Source: Croceimicrobium sp965228705
GTDB taxonomy: Bacteria > Bacteroidota > Bacteroidia > Flavobacteriales > Schleiferiaceae
DNA length: 64,000 nt
Direction of reading: 5' to 3'
NCBI RefSeq assembly: GCF_965228705.1
Contig: NZ_OZ245832.1
Location: 1,550,001 to 1,614,000, forward strand
Shown: positions 45,153 to 54,211 of the stretch, in pieces
Numbering within the stretch: the first letter of the stretch is position 1
How the letters are laid out: each line of letters begins with the position of its first letter
Made by a program: the position numbers and the translations under genes
Notes under the pieces: model-generated
The model's database searches: none
What the model was told of the DNA's origin: nothing
What the model saw: the letters and a program-made list of their open reading frames with translations, nothing else

Positions 45153-45494
45153 TCAGGGGAAGCTTACAACACCATCATATCCAGTTCCACTTGCTGTTCC
45201 ATTGGAATTGGTCCCGGAATTAATCGGACTTAAATTATCCACATCAATATAAATCACAATCGCATCCCCGAAATTGGTATGCCCGGATACACCGATGTAT
45301 AGATTACTGTCATCCCAGGTAAGGTTCCACACTCGAGAATCAACCGTTACGCTGTGTGAACTTCCATATTCACTGGCACCAATTGTTCCATCGATAGTTG
45401 GTGTGGTAAATTGCCCGAATGAGGGAGAAACACCAAATAATATTGCGGCCAAGAGGCCCAAGGTAAATTTGGCCTTAAAGTACTTATGCACCAT
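45153..45494 (-). pseudogene. 5' part of the IS-interrupted T9SS-exported protein
   Basis: The N-terminal piece of the gene split by the IS. A Met at 45494 (MVHKYF) begins a good signal peptide ending near SFGQ; the longer upstream Met at 45530 would put 12 unlikely residues before it, so 45494 is preferred. The mature part begins TPTIDGTIGASEYG and continues into WDDSNLYIGVSG and AIVIYIDVDN, a CBM9/DOMON-like beta-sandwich start. Reading runs into the IS and stops after S-F-P at 45153. Without the IS, GYDGV joins TPNFPFRAD of the 3' part in frame. A -7-like TATTTTTG lies at 45570-45577 on the minus strand. Confidence 0.85.
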
Positions 45495-45569
45495 TCTAAG
45501 ACATTTTTTATTAGTAGAAAAACAAATCAATCATCCGACTAATTTGCAGGCATTAACATTTTATTCCAC

Positions 45570-45577
45570 CAAAAATA
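45570..45577 (-). promoter_or_regulatory. candidate -7 element of the IS-split gene
   Basis: The minus strand reads TATTTTTG, matching TAnnTTTG, about 76 bases before the preferred start at 45494. No clear TTG is found at the -33 distance. Confidence 0.3.
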
Positions 45578-45692
45578 TTAAAAGGGATGAAAGATTTAAA
45601 GAATAAAGTGTAGAAATTACACTTTAGCGATTTTTTTGAAAGATTCTAAGACCAAAATTCGCTATTCAATGACCCGATTTTACGCTAAAAAA

Positions 45693-46541
45693 TCAAGCTA
45701 GTTCTGCTTTCAAACTCATATCCAAGCCAGAGACACTATGGGTTAAGGCTCCCATAGAAATGAAATCCACTCCGGTTTCGGCATAGGCCACCAAGGTTTG
45801 CCCCGTAATCCCACCGGAAGATTCGGTTTCAATAGCATTAGCCACCCGCTCTACAGCGCGATAAGTATCTTCAATAGAGAAATTATCGAACATAACTCTA
45901 AGCACACCTTTCGATTCGAGAACCTGATCCAGTTCCTTAAAATCTCGTACCTCCACTTCAATGGGAATATCCAATCCATGCTCAGCCTTATAATCCAATG
46001 CTTTTTGAATGGCCTGAGGTACTCCGCCCGCAAAATCGATATGATTGTCCTTGAGCATGATCATATCAAATAAACCAAAACGATGGTTATAGCCACCTCC
46101 CCAGCGCACTGCTTCCTTTTCAAAAACACGCAAATGAGGGGTAGTCTTACGCGTATCCAATAAACGTGCATGGGTATGAGAAATAGTATCCACCAGGGCT
46201 CTGGTTTTAGTAGCAATCCCACTCATACGCTGCATAAGATTTAAGGCTAATCGCTCTCCTTGCAGCAAACTATGGGCTGGTCCTTCAAGATGAAAGGCCA
46301 AATCTCCAGGTTTTATTCGACTACCGTCTTCTATAAGGATTTCCATCTTTATTAGTGGATCGACTAATTTAAAAACCTCTCGAGCCACCGCAACCCCAGC
46401 CAAAACACCTTGTTCTTTCACCAATAATTTCATACGTCCCTCTATGCCTTTCGGAAATGCACAATTGGAACTATGATCGCCATCGCCAATATCCTCTGCC
46501 AGGGCCGCTTTGATTAATGAATGATACTTTTCGGTGTTCAT
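45693..46541 (-). CDS. nadC: nicotinate-nucleotide pyrophosphorylase (carboxylating)
   Basis: Quinolinate phosphoribosyltransferase, the last step of de novo NaMN synthesis toward NAD. It has EDIGDGDHSS near residue 13, RLALNLMQRMSGIAT near 95, DTRKTTPHLR near 124, KDNHI near 160 and the FDNFS and SSGGIT glycerol-phosphate-binding motifs near the C-terminus. I chose the Met at 46541 (MNTEKYHSLI): the frame extends to 46685, but those 48 extra residues are hydrophobic and unlike NadC. The length from 46541 is 282, normal. It is divergent from the acyltransferase gene. Confidence 0.93.
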   Translation of the reverse strand: MNTEKYHSLIKAALAEDIGDGDHSSNCAFPKGIEGRMKLLVKEQGVLAGVAVAREVFKLVDPLIKMEILIEDGSRIKPGDLAFHLEGPAHSLLQGERLALNLMQRMSGIATKTRALVDTISHTHARLLDTRKTTPHLRVFEKEAVRWGGGYNHRFGLFDMIMLKDNHIDFAGGVPQAIQKALDYKAEHGLDIPIEVEVRDFKELDQVLESKGVLRVMFDNFSIEDTYRAVERVANAIETESSGGITGQTLVAYAETGVDFISMGALTHSVSGLDMSLKAELA

Positions 46542-46714
46542 GCTAGTAAACTTTGGTCCAGGCAAAATTCGAAAATTGGAAAGACTCATTCTCGAATTAT
46601 TGATAATAAAACTAAATAGAACTGAATTAGCCGATTTCAAACAAAATCTACATAGTCCTAAAAGCACTATGCAAATATTTGCCACTGCTTCGGAGCAATT
46701 TCTAATTTTAAGCC

Positions 46715-47323
46715 ATGAATCAAAAGCAGCCTGAAACCCTGCACATAGTTCCTAGTGGTGGTTTTTCATCAGAAGTCCAAGCCCTAGCCAAAAGTCTGGG
46801 GTACAATGACTTTAAGTTCTATGATGATGGAATTCCCTCTTTTAAAAAGCTAGCTGAATTTCCGTCTGAGGCTCTTGCAGTTATCGCGGCGGGTTCCTCT
46901 GAATTACGAATGAAGATAGTCCAAGAGCTTCCGGCTGATACCAGGTTCCCTACTTTAATTCATAAATCAGTTCTTTTAATGGACCCCAGCTCTACCGAAA
47001 TTGGCAAAGGGACCTTAATTGCCGCTGCTTCTGTTTGTACAACCAACATCCAAATTGGAAATTTCGTGGTCATTAACTTGCATTGCAGCATTGGTCATGG
47101 TTGTAAAATTGCAGATTTTGTTTCCCTTATGCCCGGTGTGCGCATAAGCGGCGAAGTCAAAATTCACCAGGGAGCCTATCTGGGATCGAACGCCGTTATA
47201 CTACCCAATATTACTATTGGTGAAAACGCGACTATTGGTGCCGGAGCCGTGGTTACCAAAGATGTAGCCGCCAACACAACCGTTGCTGGCGTTCCTGCCA
47301 AACCCATAATTACCAAGAGCTAA
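46715..47323 (+). CDS. NeuD/PglD-family sugar O- or N-acyltransferase
   Basis: A left-handed beta-helix acyltransferase of 202 residues. The N-terminal 85 residues resemble the PglD-type nucleotide-sugar-binding region (VPSGGFSSEVQALAKSLGY). The rest is hexapeptide repeats, with NLHCSIGHGCKI carrying the catalytic-type His near residue 129 and the usual ending IGAGAVVTKDVAANTTVAGVPAK. It probably acetylates an amino or hydroxyl group of a sugar. It faces a GT4 gene tail to tail with a 1-base gap, outside the main polysaccharide locus. Confidence 0.85.
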   Translation: MNQKQPETLHIVPSGGFSSEVQALAKSLGYNDFKFYDDGIPSFKKLAEFPSEALAVIAAGSSELRMKIVQELPADTRFPTLIHKSVLLMDPSSTEIGKGTLIAAASVCTTNIQIGNFVVINLHCSIGHGCKIADFVSLMPGVRISGEVKIHQGAYLGSNAVILPNITIGENATIGAGAVVTKDVAANTTVAGVPAKPIITKS

Positions 47324-47324
47324 C

Positions 47325-48374
47325 TTAAGCCTTCACCTCTAAAAGGCTCAGTAACTTTTGCCTGCGCCCTGCTGCCGAATACTGGTTCTTTATCCGCGCT
47401 TTTGCTTCTTGTCTTCGCTCCTCTAAATCTGATGCAGTGAGTGCCTTTTGCACTTGTTCTTTCAAAGCAACAAGCTCTGCTTGCTTTACTACAAACCCTG
47501 ATTCTCCTACGATTTCGGGTAGCATATTAACGGATGAAACGATCGGTACACAACCACAAAGCATGGCCTCGCATAACGACAACCCAAAACCCTCAAAACG
47601 AGACAATTGAAAATGAAAGCTAGATCGATGGAATTCAGCCTTTAATTCAGCCTGACTTAATCTACCTAAATACTTCACCTTACCCTTGCGTAAATTCGAG
47701 TCTTGAGGTCCATTTGTTCCGATAACTACAAATTCACAATCCGGAAACTCAAGGGCCAGTTCTTCAATTAAATCCCCTCCCTTAAGCAGAAATTGGGTAT
47801 CATTAAATACCGCTGTAAAACGACGTGCCTCCCGCTTGTAGTCCTGATCAGCCTCCCATTTCTCAAAGCTTAAGCCATTGGGAATAACTTGTATTGCAGT
47901 TTTAAGATTGGGATAGAAATGTTTTAAACCCTGAAGTTGATCAAAAGCATTGTACTGATTATCCGTATATATTAAAGATTCGCTCACAGGCAAGAGACAG
48001 CTAGCATTGCGATACGAAATGCCACATATACTGCGAATCCATTTTTTCCGAAGACTTCCATATTTATAATGCGGTAAACTGGCCGTATCGGTTCCGTGCA
48101 AAACTATATATACCGGAATCCTTAAAAGGGCGCCTAAATAGGCTGGAATCATTGACCAAAAGCCTCCGAACTCAATAAATATAAATTGAATTTGTGGAGC
48201 ACTTCTTAAAAGCAGAAAGAACTGCTCAAGCCAGCGCCAGGGAATTAAGCTTCGATTTTGCCAATTTTTTACACTCTGTTTTACAGGAAATGAAGTTTGC
48301 AATACTTCAAGATCGCTACGAATAAAAGCATTGTAAAAGGGCGCAATAAATAATACCTTTTTTGGGGCCGCCAT
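47325..48374 (-). CDS. GT4 glycosyltransferase
   Basis: A transferase of 349 residues from the Met at 48374 (MAAPKKVLFIAPF). The frame extends to 48458, but those 28 residues do not resemble the family start. It has the GGDLIEELALEFPDCEFVVIG region and SRFEGFGLSLCEAMLCGCVPIVSS, the GT4 donor site. It lies convergent to the acyltransferase and divergent from a flippase, so the three probably serve the same smaller glycan system. Donor and acceptor are unknown. Confidence 0.83.
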   Translation of the reverse strand: MAAPKKVLFIAPFYNAFIRSDLEVLQTSFPVKQSVKNWQNRSLIPWRWLEQFFLLLRSAPQIQFIFIEFGGFWSMIPAYLGALLRIPVYIVLHGTDTASLPHYKYGSLRKKWIRSICGISYRNASCLLPVSESLIYTDNQYNAFDQLQGLKHFYPNLKTAIQVIPNGLSFEKWEADQDYKREARRFTAVFNDTQFLLKGGDLIEELALEFPDCEFVVIGTNGPQDSNLRKGKVKYLGRLSQAELKAEFHRSSFHFQLSRFEGFGLSLCEAMLCGCVPIVSSVNMLPEIVGESGFVVKQAELVALKEQVQKALTASDLEERRQEAKARIKNQYSAAGRRQKLLSLLEVKA

Positions 48375-48542
48375 GTGGGGTTCTTCTATGAAACTGAGGC
48401 TAAAGTAAAATTTCAAAAGCAGACCTTTATAATGGGCTCCAGGCATTTTTAGCCCCATTCTCCATTTTATCCAGCAGAAGATTTAAAAAGCTAATTTTGA
48501 CGCGACAGATTCTAAGTTCAGCTTCTGCTTTCCAGAATATAT

Positions 48543-49997
48543 ATGGGTCAAGTTGCAAAACAATCTTTCTTTAATTCTATCAACTCCTACCTGGGGGTTG
48601 TCCTCGGAGCTTTTAACACCATGTTTTTATTTCCGAGGGTATTTATCGATCAGCCAGAATTTGTTGGAGAAATCACCACCCTACTTGCGGCGGCGACAGT
48701 AATCTCCACCTTTGCTCACCTCGGTTTTCCTGTATCCCTGGTCACCTTCTTTCCCAGACTTAGAAATGAGCAACAACAAAGTTTTTGGACGCTAGCCTTA
48801 TTCGCTTGCCTCTTCAGCAGTCTGTTACTGCTTATCAGCGGGCTGATTCTATACCAGTTCAATTCTTTTTGGCTAGGCCCCATTGGTTACGTCTTATTGC
48901 TAAGTGTAAGCATGCTCTTTTTTGAGCTCTTTGCTGCATTAAGTCAACATTCCAATAAGGTAGTTTTCCCGCAATTTATTAAGAACACTTTTCGCCGGCT
49001 TATCATTTTAACCGCCTTGATATTTGCGGCATTGAATGAGCAGGATCAAGACCTATTTTATTTGATCTTAAGCCTCGGCTACCTCCTGCAATTATTAGCG
49101 GTTATTCTTTACAGCATTCCTCAATTACCGGGATTTCGCCTTCAATGGTCTGAAATCAACCTAAGGGAAATACTCACTTATGGCCTCTTAATTATGTTGG
49201 CCTCCGGATCCATGTTACTCGTAAGCCGATTAGATATACTTATGATCCGAAGCTTTTTAGGGAAAGCGCCGGTAGCCTTTTACAATATTGCCTTTTTCAC
49301 TGGTACCATTGTATCGGTTCCTCCGAAAGCTTTGATGGTAAGTATTCGTCCTTATTTATCCAAAGCCTGGGCCCGTGAGGACTTGAAAGAAGTGTCATCA
49401 CTATACCGCAAATCAGCCCTTACCCAATTGGCCATTTCCGGCTTTATATTTATGCTTATTTGGGTAAACCTGGATCTAACCCTGTTTATCATCCCCGAAA
49501 GTTTCCAATTTGACACTTTTGCCGCCGTGGTGCTTTGCATTGGTATAAGCGAAATGGTTAACAGTGCTACCGGCTCCAATGGTTTAATATTGAGTATCTC
49601 CAATCGTCAGGCTTATAACTTCTACACCGGATTATTCTTAATCGTATTTACCTTAGTTGGAAACCTGATCTTAATCCCCAGTTTGGGCTTGCTTGGTGCC
49701 GCACTCGGGAGCTTAATTGCTTTGAGTAGCTACAATATTGTTAAATTACTATTGGTACATCGATTTTTCCGGTTAACACCTTTTAGTACGTCTTTTTGGA
49801 AATTACTTATCGTGATAGGACTGAGTATCATTGGCCTTAGTATTATTAGATACAGTCCGCTTCCCTTAGTTTGGAATTTACTTATTGGAAACCTATTCAT
49901 TGTCATCCTATTCCTGATCCTGTATAACTTTACCGATACCTTAGACGATTTTAAGCAAATGCGAATTCCAGGATTAAAGTCTAAGTCTAAAAAATGA
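48543..49997 (+). CDS. second polysaccharide flippase, MOP superfamily
   Basis: A 484-residue membrane protein with about 14 helices and the MOP layout: FNTMFLFPRVFIDQPEFVGEITTLLAAATVISTFAHLG near the start and LLVSRLDILMIRSFLGKAPVAFYNIAFF in the middle. It differs clearly from the Wzx at 30337-31806. It probably flips another lipid-linked saccharide or teichoic-acid-like precursor; a link to the adjacent GT4 and acyltransferase genes is inferred. A short hairpin (50001-50021) follows the stop but lacks a strong T-run. Confidence 0.83.
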   Translation: MGQVAKQSFFNSINSYLGVVLGAFNTMFLFPRVFIDQPEFVGEITTLLAAATVISTFAHLGFPVSLVTFFPRLRNEQQQSFWTLALFACLFSSLLLLISGLILYQFNSFWLGPIGYVLLLSVSMLFFELFAALSQHSNKVVFPQFIKNTFRRLIILTALIFAALNEQDQDLFYLILSLGYLLQLLAVILYSIPQLPGFRLQWSEINLREILTYGLLIMLASGSMLLVSRLDILMIRSFLGKAPVAFYNIAFFTGTIVSVPPKALMVSIRPYLSKAWAREDLKEVSSLYRKSALTQLAISGFIFMLIWVNLDLTLFIIPESFQFDTFAAVVLCIGISEMVNSATGSNGLILSISNRQAYNFYTGLFLIVFTLVGNLILIPSLGLLGAALGSLIALSSYNIVKLLLVHRFFRLTPFSTSFWKLLIVIGLSIIGLSIIRYSPLPLVWNLLIGNLFIVILFLILYNFTDTLDDFKQMRIPGLKSKSKK

Positions 49998-50036
49998 TCA
50001 TGCCTTTAATTGATTAAGGCACGCTAATTTTGCCCT

Positions 50037-50996
50037 ATGTGGAAATGGCTTAAAGAACAGTGGCGTTGGCTAAGCAAAAAAGTAGCTCGCTATACCAAAC
50101 GCATCACCCTGCCCCTTTTTGATGGACTGAGTTTATATGATGTTTCATTGTTCTTTTTCAGAGGGATAATTAAAGGAAGTGTTACCAGCAGAGCTGGATC
50201 CATAGCCTACTCCTTTTTCCTGGCCCTTTTTCCAGGTATCATATTCTTCTTTACTTTAATTCCTTTCTTTCCGGTAGAGTCTTTGGAAACCGAAGTTTTT
50301 AAAGTATTTCAACGAATCTTACCGCCTGATACTTTCGATGCTGTGCAAAGCACCATTGCCGATGTACTGAATCATAAGCGTGGGGGATTACTATCCGTAG
50401 GTTTTTTCCTGGCCTTGCTATTCTCCACCAATGGTATCAATGCCATTATATCCAACTTTAATCAGACTATCCATAAAATTGAAGAACGCTCACTTTGGCA
50501 ACAGTTATTAGTTAGCCTTGGCCTTACGGTAGTGATCACCGTTAATTTCTTACTAGGCATTATCGTCATTATTTTCAGTTCAGATGTGTTAAATGGTCTG
50601 CTCGGTTTTTTCGGTCTCGAAGCGATCTCATCCTTTGCAGTCGAATTGGTTCGCTATCTCCTATTGGTATTCTTAATTTTTATTGGGATTGTGTTGATCT
50701 ATAATTTTGCTCCTTCCGGAAAACGAAAATGGCGCTTCTTTTCCCCCGGAGCGATTTTAGCCACAGTTCTGATTTTAGTAACCTCCTACCTCTTTAGTTT
50801 TTATGTTGCCAATTTCAATCAGTACAACACCTTATATGGGTCCATTGGTACCTTAATGGTAATCATGCTTTGGATCTATGTGAATGCCCTGGTCTTGATT
50901 ATTGGTTTTGAACTGAATGCCAGTATTGCCAGTTTAAAACTGGAGCGATTTGAGGAAGAGCAAAAAGAACTTTTGGAAGAGACTAAAAAAGCTTAA
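50037..50996 (+). CDS. YihY/BrkB-family inner-membrane protein
   Basis: A 319-residue membrane protein with six main hydrophobic helices. The GSVTSRAGSIAYSFFLALFPGIIFFFTLIPF segment near residue 45 and the late YGSIGTLMVIMLWIYVNALVLIIGFELNA block are diagnostic of the YihY/BrkB (formerly RNase BN) family. Its function is not established; an efflux or envelope role is usually suggested. A charged C-terminal tail (EEEQKELLEETKKA) follows. It lies 39 bases after the flippase gene and upstream of rpmH. Confidence 0.9.
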   Translation: MWKWLKEQWRWLSKKVARYTKRITLPLFDGLSLYDVSLFFFRGIIKGSVTSRAGSIAYSFFLALFPGIIFFFTLIPFFPVESLETEVFKVFQRILPPDTFDAVQSTIADVLNHKRGGLLSVGFFLALLFSTNGINAIISNFNQTIHKIEERSLWQQLLVSLGLTVVITVNFLLGIIVIIFSSDVLNGLLGFFGLEAISSFAVELVRYLLLVFLIFIGIVLIYNFAPSGKRKWRFFSPGAILATVLILVTSYLFSFYVANFNQYNTLYGSIGTLMVIMLWIYVNALVLIIGFELNASIASLKLERFEEEQKELLEETKKA

Positions 50997-51018
50997 ATTT
51001 TTTCAGCAAAGTCTTCTT

Positions 51019-51046
51019 TTGATTTCAGATTTTCCATTTATATTTG
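51019..51046 (+). promoter_or_regulatory. rpmH promoter, Bacteroidota type
   Basis: TTG at 51019-51021, a 17-base spacer and TATATTTG at 51039-51046 give a full match to the TTG/TAnnTTTG promoter form. The start would be near 51053, leaving a leader of about 46 bases that includes a small TCGGC/GCCGA hairpin before the rpmH start codon. Confidence 0.7.
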
Positions 51047-51098
51047 CAGCCCGAAAAACGAATGGACCTCGGCACTGAGCCGACCTAAATAAAGAGAT

Positions 51099-51257
51099 AT
51101 GAAACGTACTTATCAACCTTCAAACCGTAAGAGAAGAAACAAGCACGGTTTCCGTGAGAGAATGTCTAGTGCGAATGGTCGTAAGGTTTTGGCCTCTCGC
51201 CGCGCGAAAGGTCGCAAGAAATTATCTGTATCTAGTGAAGGAAATTACAAAGGCTAA
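51099..51257 (+). CDS. rpmH: 50S ribosomal protein L34
   Basis: A 52-residue, strongly basic ribosomal protein, easy to miss by length. It starts MKRTYQPSNRKRRNKHGF and continues through RMSSANGRKVLASRRAKGRK, the L34 signature, with a short Bacteroidota-like tail (KLSVSSEGNYKG). It has its own promoter and a strong terminator, so it is a single-gene unit here. In many bacteria rpmH is followed by rnpA; here the next gene is carB and no rnpA is seen. Confidence 0.97.
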   Translation: MKRTYQPSNRKRRNKHGFRERMSSANGRKVLASRRAKGRKKLSVSSEGNYKG

Positions 51258-51286
51258 GATGTCTTTGTATTCATAATATATGTATT

Positions 51287-51316
51287 AAGGTGTTGCCAGG
51301 CAGCACCTTTTTTTTT
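51287..51316 (+). terminator. rpmH terminator
   Basis: The stem AAGGTG-T-TGC / GCA-G-CACCTT (one G-T pair) is followed by nine Ts, 30 bases after the rpmH stop. Confidence 0.88.
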
Positions 51317-51361
51317 GCCTGCTCGATTATAGCTTCGTAGATTAAACACCAAATTCAGATC

Positions 51362-54211
51362 ATGCCAAAGGATACTTCAATTAAACATGTATTGATTATT
51401 GGAAGCGGCCCCATCGTTATTGGACAGGCCTGCGAATTCGACTACTCCGGCTCCCAAGCGGCCCGGTCATTGCGAGAAGAAGGAATAGAAGTGTCCTTGA
51501 TAAACAGCAATCCGGCGACCATTATGACCGATAATGTAGTAGCCGATCATGTTTATTTACTTCCCCTCGAAGTAGCTTCCTTGGAAAAAATCCTCAAGGA
51601 ACAAAATATTGATGCCGTACTCCCAACCATGGGAGGGCAAACTGCGCTAAACCTATGTATCGAAGCCGATAAAGATGGCCTATGGGAAGAGCATAATGTG
51701 CGCATAATCGGGGTTGATATCGACGCCATTAACATTACCGAAGACCGTGAGGAATTCCGGAAATTAATGACCAAAATTGGCGTGGGCATGGCTCCAGCCA
51801 AAACTGCAACCTCTTACCTAAAAGGAAAGGAAATTGCTCAGGAATTTGGCTTCCCGCTTTGTATTCGTGCCTCTTATACCCTGGGTGGTTCTGGTGCTAC
51901 CTTCGTTTTCAATAAGGATGAATTTGAAGAATCCCTAAGCCGGGGTCTGGAAATTTCCCCCATCCACGAGGTAATGATCGATAAGGCCTTATTAGGCTGG
52001 AAAGAATTCGAATTGGAATTGCTGCGCGACTCTAATGATAATGTGATCATTATCTGTTCTATTGAAAATATGGACCCTATGGGTATCCACACCGGTGACT
52101 CTATTACCGTGGCTCCAGCAATGACATTATCCGATACTACCTATCAACGAATGCGCGATATGGCCATTCATATGATGCGTTCTATCGGAAACTTTGCCGG
52201 TGGTTGTAATGTTCAGTTCGCGGTAAGTCCCGATGAAAAAGAAGACATCGTTGCCATTGAGATTAACCCTCGTGTTTCTCGATCTTCAGCTTTAGCTTCT
52301 AAAGCAACCGGATATCCGATTGCTAAGATTGCCGCCAAATTGGCCATTGGTTATCACTTAACAGAATTGGATAACCAAATTACCAAAACTACCTCAGCTT
52401 ATTTCGAGCCAACTCTCGACTATGTTATTGTAAAAATCCCTCGCTGGAACTTTGATAAATTCGAAGGTGCCGATCGTCGCCTGGGCTTGCAAATGAAGTC
52501 GGTTGGTGAAGTTATGGGCATTGGTCGTTCCTTCCAGGAAGCCTTGCATAAGGCAGCACAATCTCTGGAGATTAAGCGTAATGGCTTGGGAGCTGACGGC
52601 AAAGGGGAAACCGATCAGAACAAAGTCTTGGAAGCACTGGAAAAAGCTTCCTGGAACCGAGTATTCATGATTTATGATGCGATGCAATTGGGTATTCCCC
52701 TGCGTCGTATTCACGATATCACCAAAATTGATATGTGGTTCCTGCGCCAGATTTATGAACTGGTTCAATTGCAGGCTGAAATCGAAACCCACAATTTAGA
52801 AAACCTTCCTCGTGAGCTTTTGCTTGAAGCTAAGACTAAAGGTTTCGCCGATCGTCAGATTGCCCACATGATTGGGGTACTGGAAAGTGAAGTTCACCAA
52901 AAACGTGAAGAGCTAAACATTAAGCGCGTTTGGAAATTGGTAGATACCTGTGCCGCAGAATTTCCAGCCCAAACCCCTTACTACTATTCTACTTTCGAGT
53001 ACGACTTTCAAACGGCTGAAGGCGAAATAAGTGTTGAAAACGAATCAGAAGCCAGTGATCGACGCAAAATTATCGTGCTCGGATCCGGTCCAAACCGTAT
53101 TGGTCAAGGTATAGAATTCGATTACAGCTGTGTGCACGGAGTACTAGCCGCTAAAGAATGCGACTATGAAACGATCATGATTAACTGTAATCCTGAGACC
53201 GTTTCTACTGACTTTGATACTGCCGATAAGCTTTACTTCGAACCCGTATTCTGGGAGCATATTTACGATATCATCCTGCATGAAAAACCGGATGGGGTTA
53301 TCGTACAATTAGGAGGACAAACCGCTCTTAAACTCGCTGAGAAACTGGATCGCTTTGGAATTCCAATTGCCGGAACCAGCTATCAAAGTTTAGACTTAGC
53401 CGAAGATCGGGGTCGCTTTTCTGAATTACTTCGCGATAATGATATTCCCTATCCACGATTTGGTGTAATTACCAATGCTGAGGAAGCGCGTGAATTAGCA
53501 GATCAACTTGGATTCCCAATTCTGGTTCGTCCTAGTTATGTACTGGGTGGTCAAGGGATGAAGATCGTAATTAATCAGGATGAATTAGAGCACCATGTAG
53601 TGGATCTCTTCAAAGCATTCCCGGGTAACCGTGTATTGCTCGACCATTATTTAGAAGGTGCAATTGAAGCAGAGGCCGATGCGATTTGCGATGGTGAGGA
53701 TGTGTATATCATGGGAATCATGGAACATGTAGAACCTTGCGGTATTCACTCTGGTGATAGTAATGCCACCCTACCTCCCTTCAATTTGGGCGACTTAATC
53801 ATCCAACAAATTGAAGACCATACCCGCAAAATTGCCCTGGCCTTAAACACGGTGGGATTGATTAATATCCAATTTGCGGTTAAAGATGATAAGGTTTATA
53901 TCATTGAAGCCAACCCCCGTGCTTCTCGTACGGTTCCTTTCATTGCAAAAGCTTACGATGAGCCTTATGTGAACTTTGCTACCAAAGTAATGTTGGGTGA
54001 GAAGAAGATTAAAGACTTTAAGTTTGAACCCAAGCGCAAAGGCTGGGCAATCAAACAACCGGTATTCTCGTTTAACAAGTTTCCCAATGTAAATAAGAAT
54101 TTGGGGCCGGAAATGAAATCAACCGGTGAAAAGATTTACTTCATCGATAACCTTCGTGATCCGGTATTCAAGAAAATTTACGCTGAACGAAACCTCTATT
54201 TAAGTAAATAG
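51362..54211 (+). CDS. carB: carbamoyl-phosphate synthase large subunit, without allosteric domain
   Basis: Makes carbamoyl phosphate for arginine and pyrimidines with the small subunit CarA (not in the window). There are two homologous ATP-grasp halves. The first has GSGPIVIGQACEFDYSG near residue 14 and RASYTLGGSGATF near 168. The second has GSGPNRIGQGIEFDYSC near 574 and VRPSYVLGGQGMKIV near 719. The protein ends at 949 residues, just after the second ATP-grasp module, so the C-terminal MGS-like regulatory domain of E. coli CarB (1073 residues) is absent. I recall this shorter form as usual in Bacteroidota. The stop overlaps the next start by one base. Confidence 0.96.
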   Translation: MPKDTSIKHVLIIGSGPIVIGQACEFDYSGSQAARSLREEGIEVSLINSNPATIMTDNVVADHVYLLPLEVASLEKILKEQNIDAVLPTMGGQTALNLCIEADKDGLWEEHNVRIIGVDIDAINITEDREEFRKLMTKIGVGMAPAKTATSYLKGKEIAQEFGFPLCIRASYTLGGSGATFVFNKDEFEESLSRGLEISPIHEVMIDKALLGWKEFELELLRDSNDNVIIICSIENMDPMGIHTGDSITVAPAMTLSDTTYQRMRDMAIHMMRSIGNFAGGCNVQFAVSPDEKEDIVAIEINPRVSRSSALASKATGYPIAKIAAKLAIGYHLTELDNQITKTTSAYFEPTLDYVIVKIPRWNFDKFEGADRRLGLQMKSVGEVMGIGRSFQEALHKAAQSLEIKRNGLGADGKGETDQNKVLEALEKASWNRVFMIYDAMQLGIPLRRIHDITKIDMWFLRQIYELVQLQAEIETHNLENLPRELLLEAKTKGFADRQIAHMIGVLESEVHQKREELNIKRVWKLVDTCAAEFPAQTPYYYSTFEYDFQTAEGEISVENESEASDRRKIIVLGSGPNRIGQGIEFDYSCVHGVLAAKECDYETIMINCNPETVSTDFDTADKLYFEPVFWEHIYDIILHEKPDGVIVQLGGQTALKLAEKLDRFGIPIAGTSYQSLDLAEDRGRFSELLRDNDIPYPRFGVITNAEEARELADQLGFPILVRPSYVLGGQGMKIVINQDELEHHVVDLFKAFPGNRVLLDHYLEGAIEAEADAICDGEDVYIMGIMEHVEPCGIHSGDSNATLPPFNLGDLIIQQIEDHTRKIALALNTVGLINIQFAVKDDKVYIIEANPRASRTVPFIAKAYDEPYVNFATKVMLGEKKIKDFKFEPKRKGWAIKQPVFSFNKFPNVNKNLGPEMKSTGEKIYFIDNLRDPVFKKIYAERNLYLSK

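Larger units (their letters stand above)
43943..45168 (+). mobile_element. IS3-family insertion sequence (IS407/IS3-group-like), 1226 bp
   Basis: A complete element with orfA/orfB in a -1 frame relation. Terminal inverted repeats begin TGTAAGCTTCCC at both ends (first 12 bases identical, then CCGAAC shared after a 1-base gap). Flanks read ACAG on the left and ACAC on the right: either a 3-bp ACA duplication plus one odd base, or a 4-bp duplication with one change. A perfect 11-bp inverted repeat (43965-43975 with 43994-44004) lies just before orfA. The element interrupts a T9SS cargo gene in the opposite orientation. Confidence 0.93.

Noticed and set aside
46542..46685. Extended N-terminus for nadC
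   Set aside because: The extra 48 residues are hydrophobic and unlike NadC, while the Met at 46541 gives the normal family start and length.
48375..48458. Extended N-terminus for the GT4 gene at 47325
   Set aside because: The added residues do not match a GT4 start; MAAPKKVLFIAPF at 48374 does.
50001..50021. Terminator after the second flippase
   Set aside because: The hairpin has a bulge and no real T-run, and the next gene begins 15 bases later in the same direction; read-through is likely.
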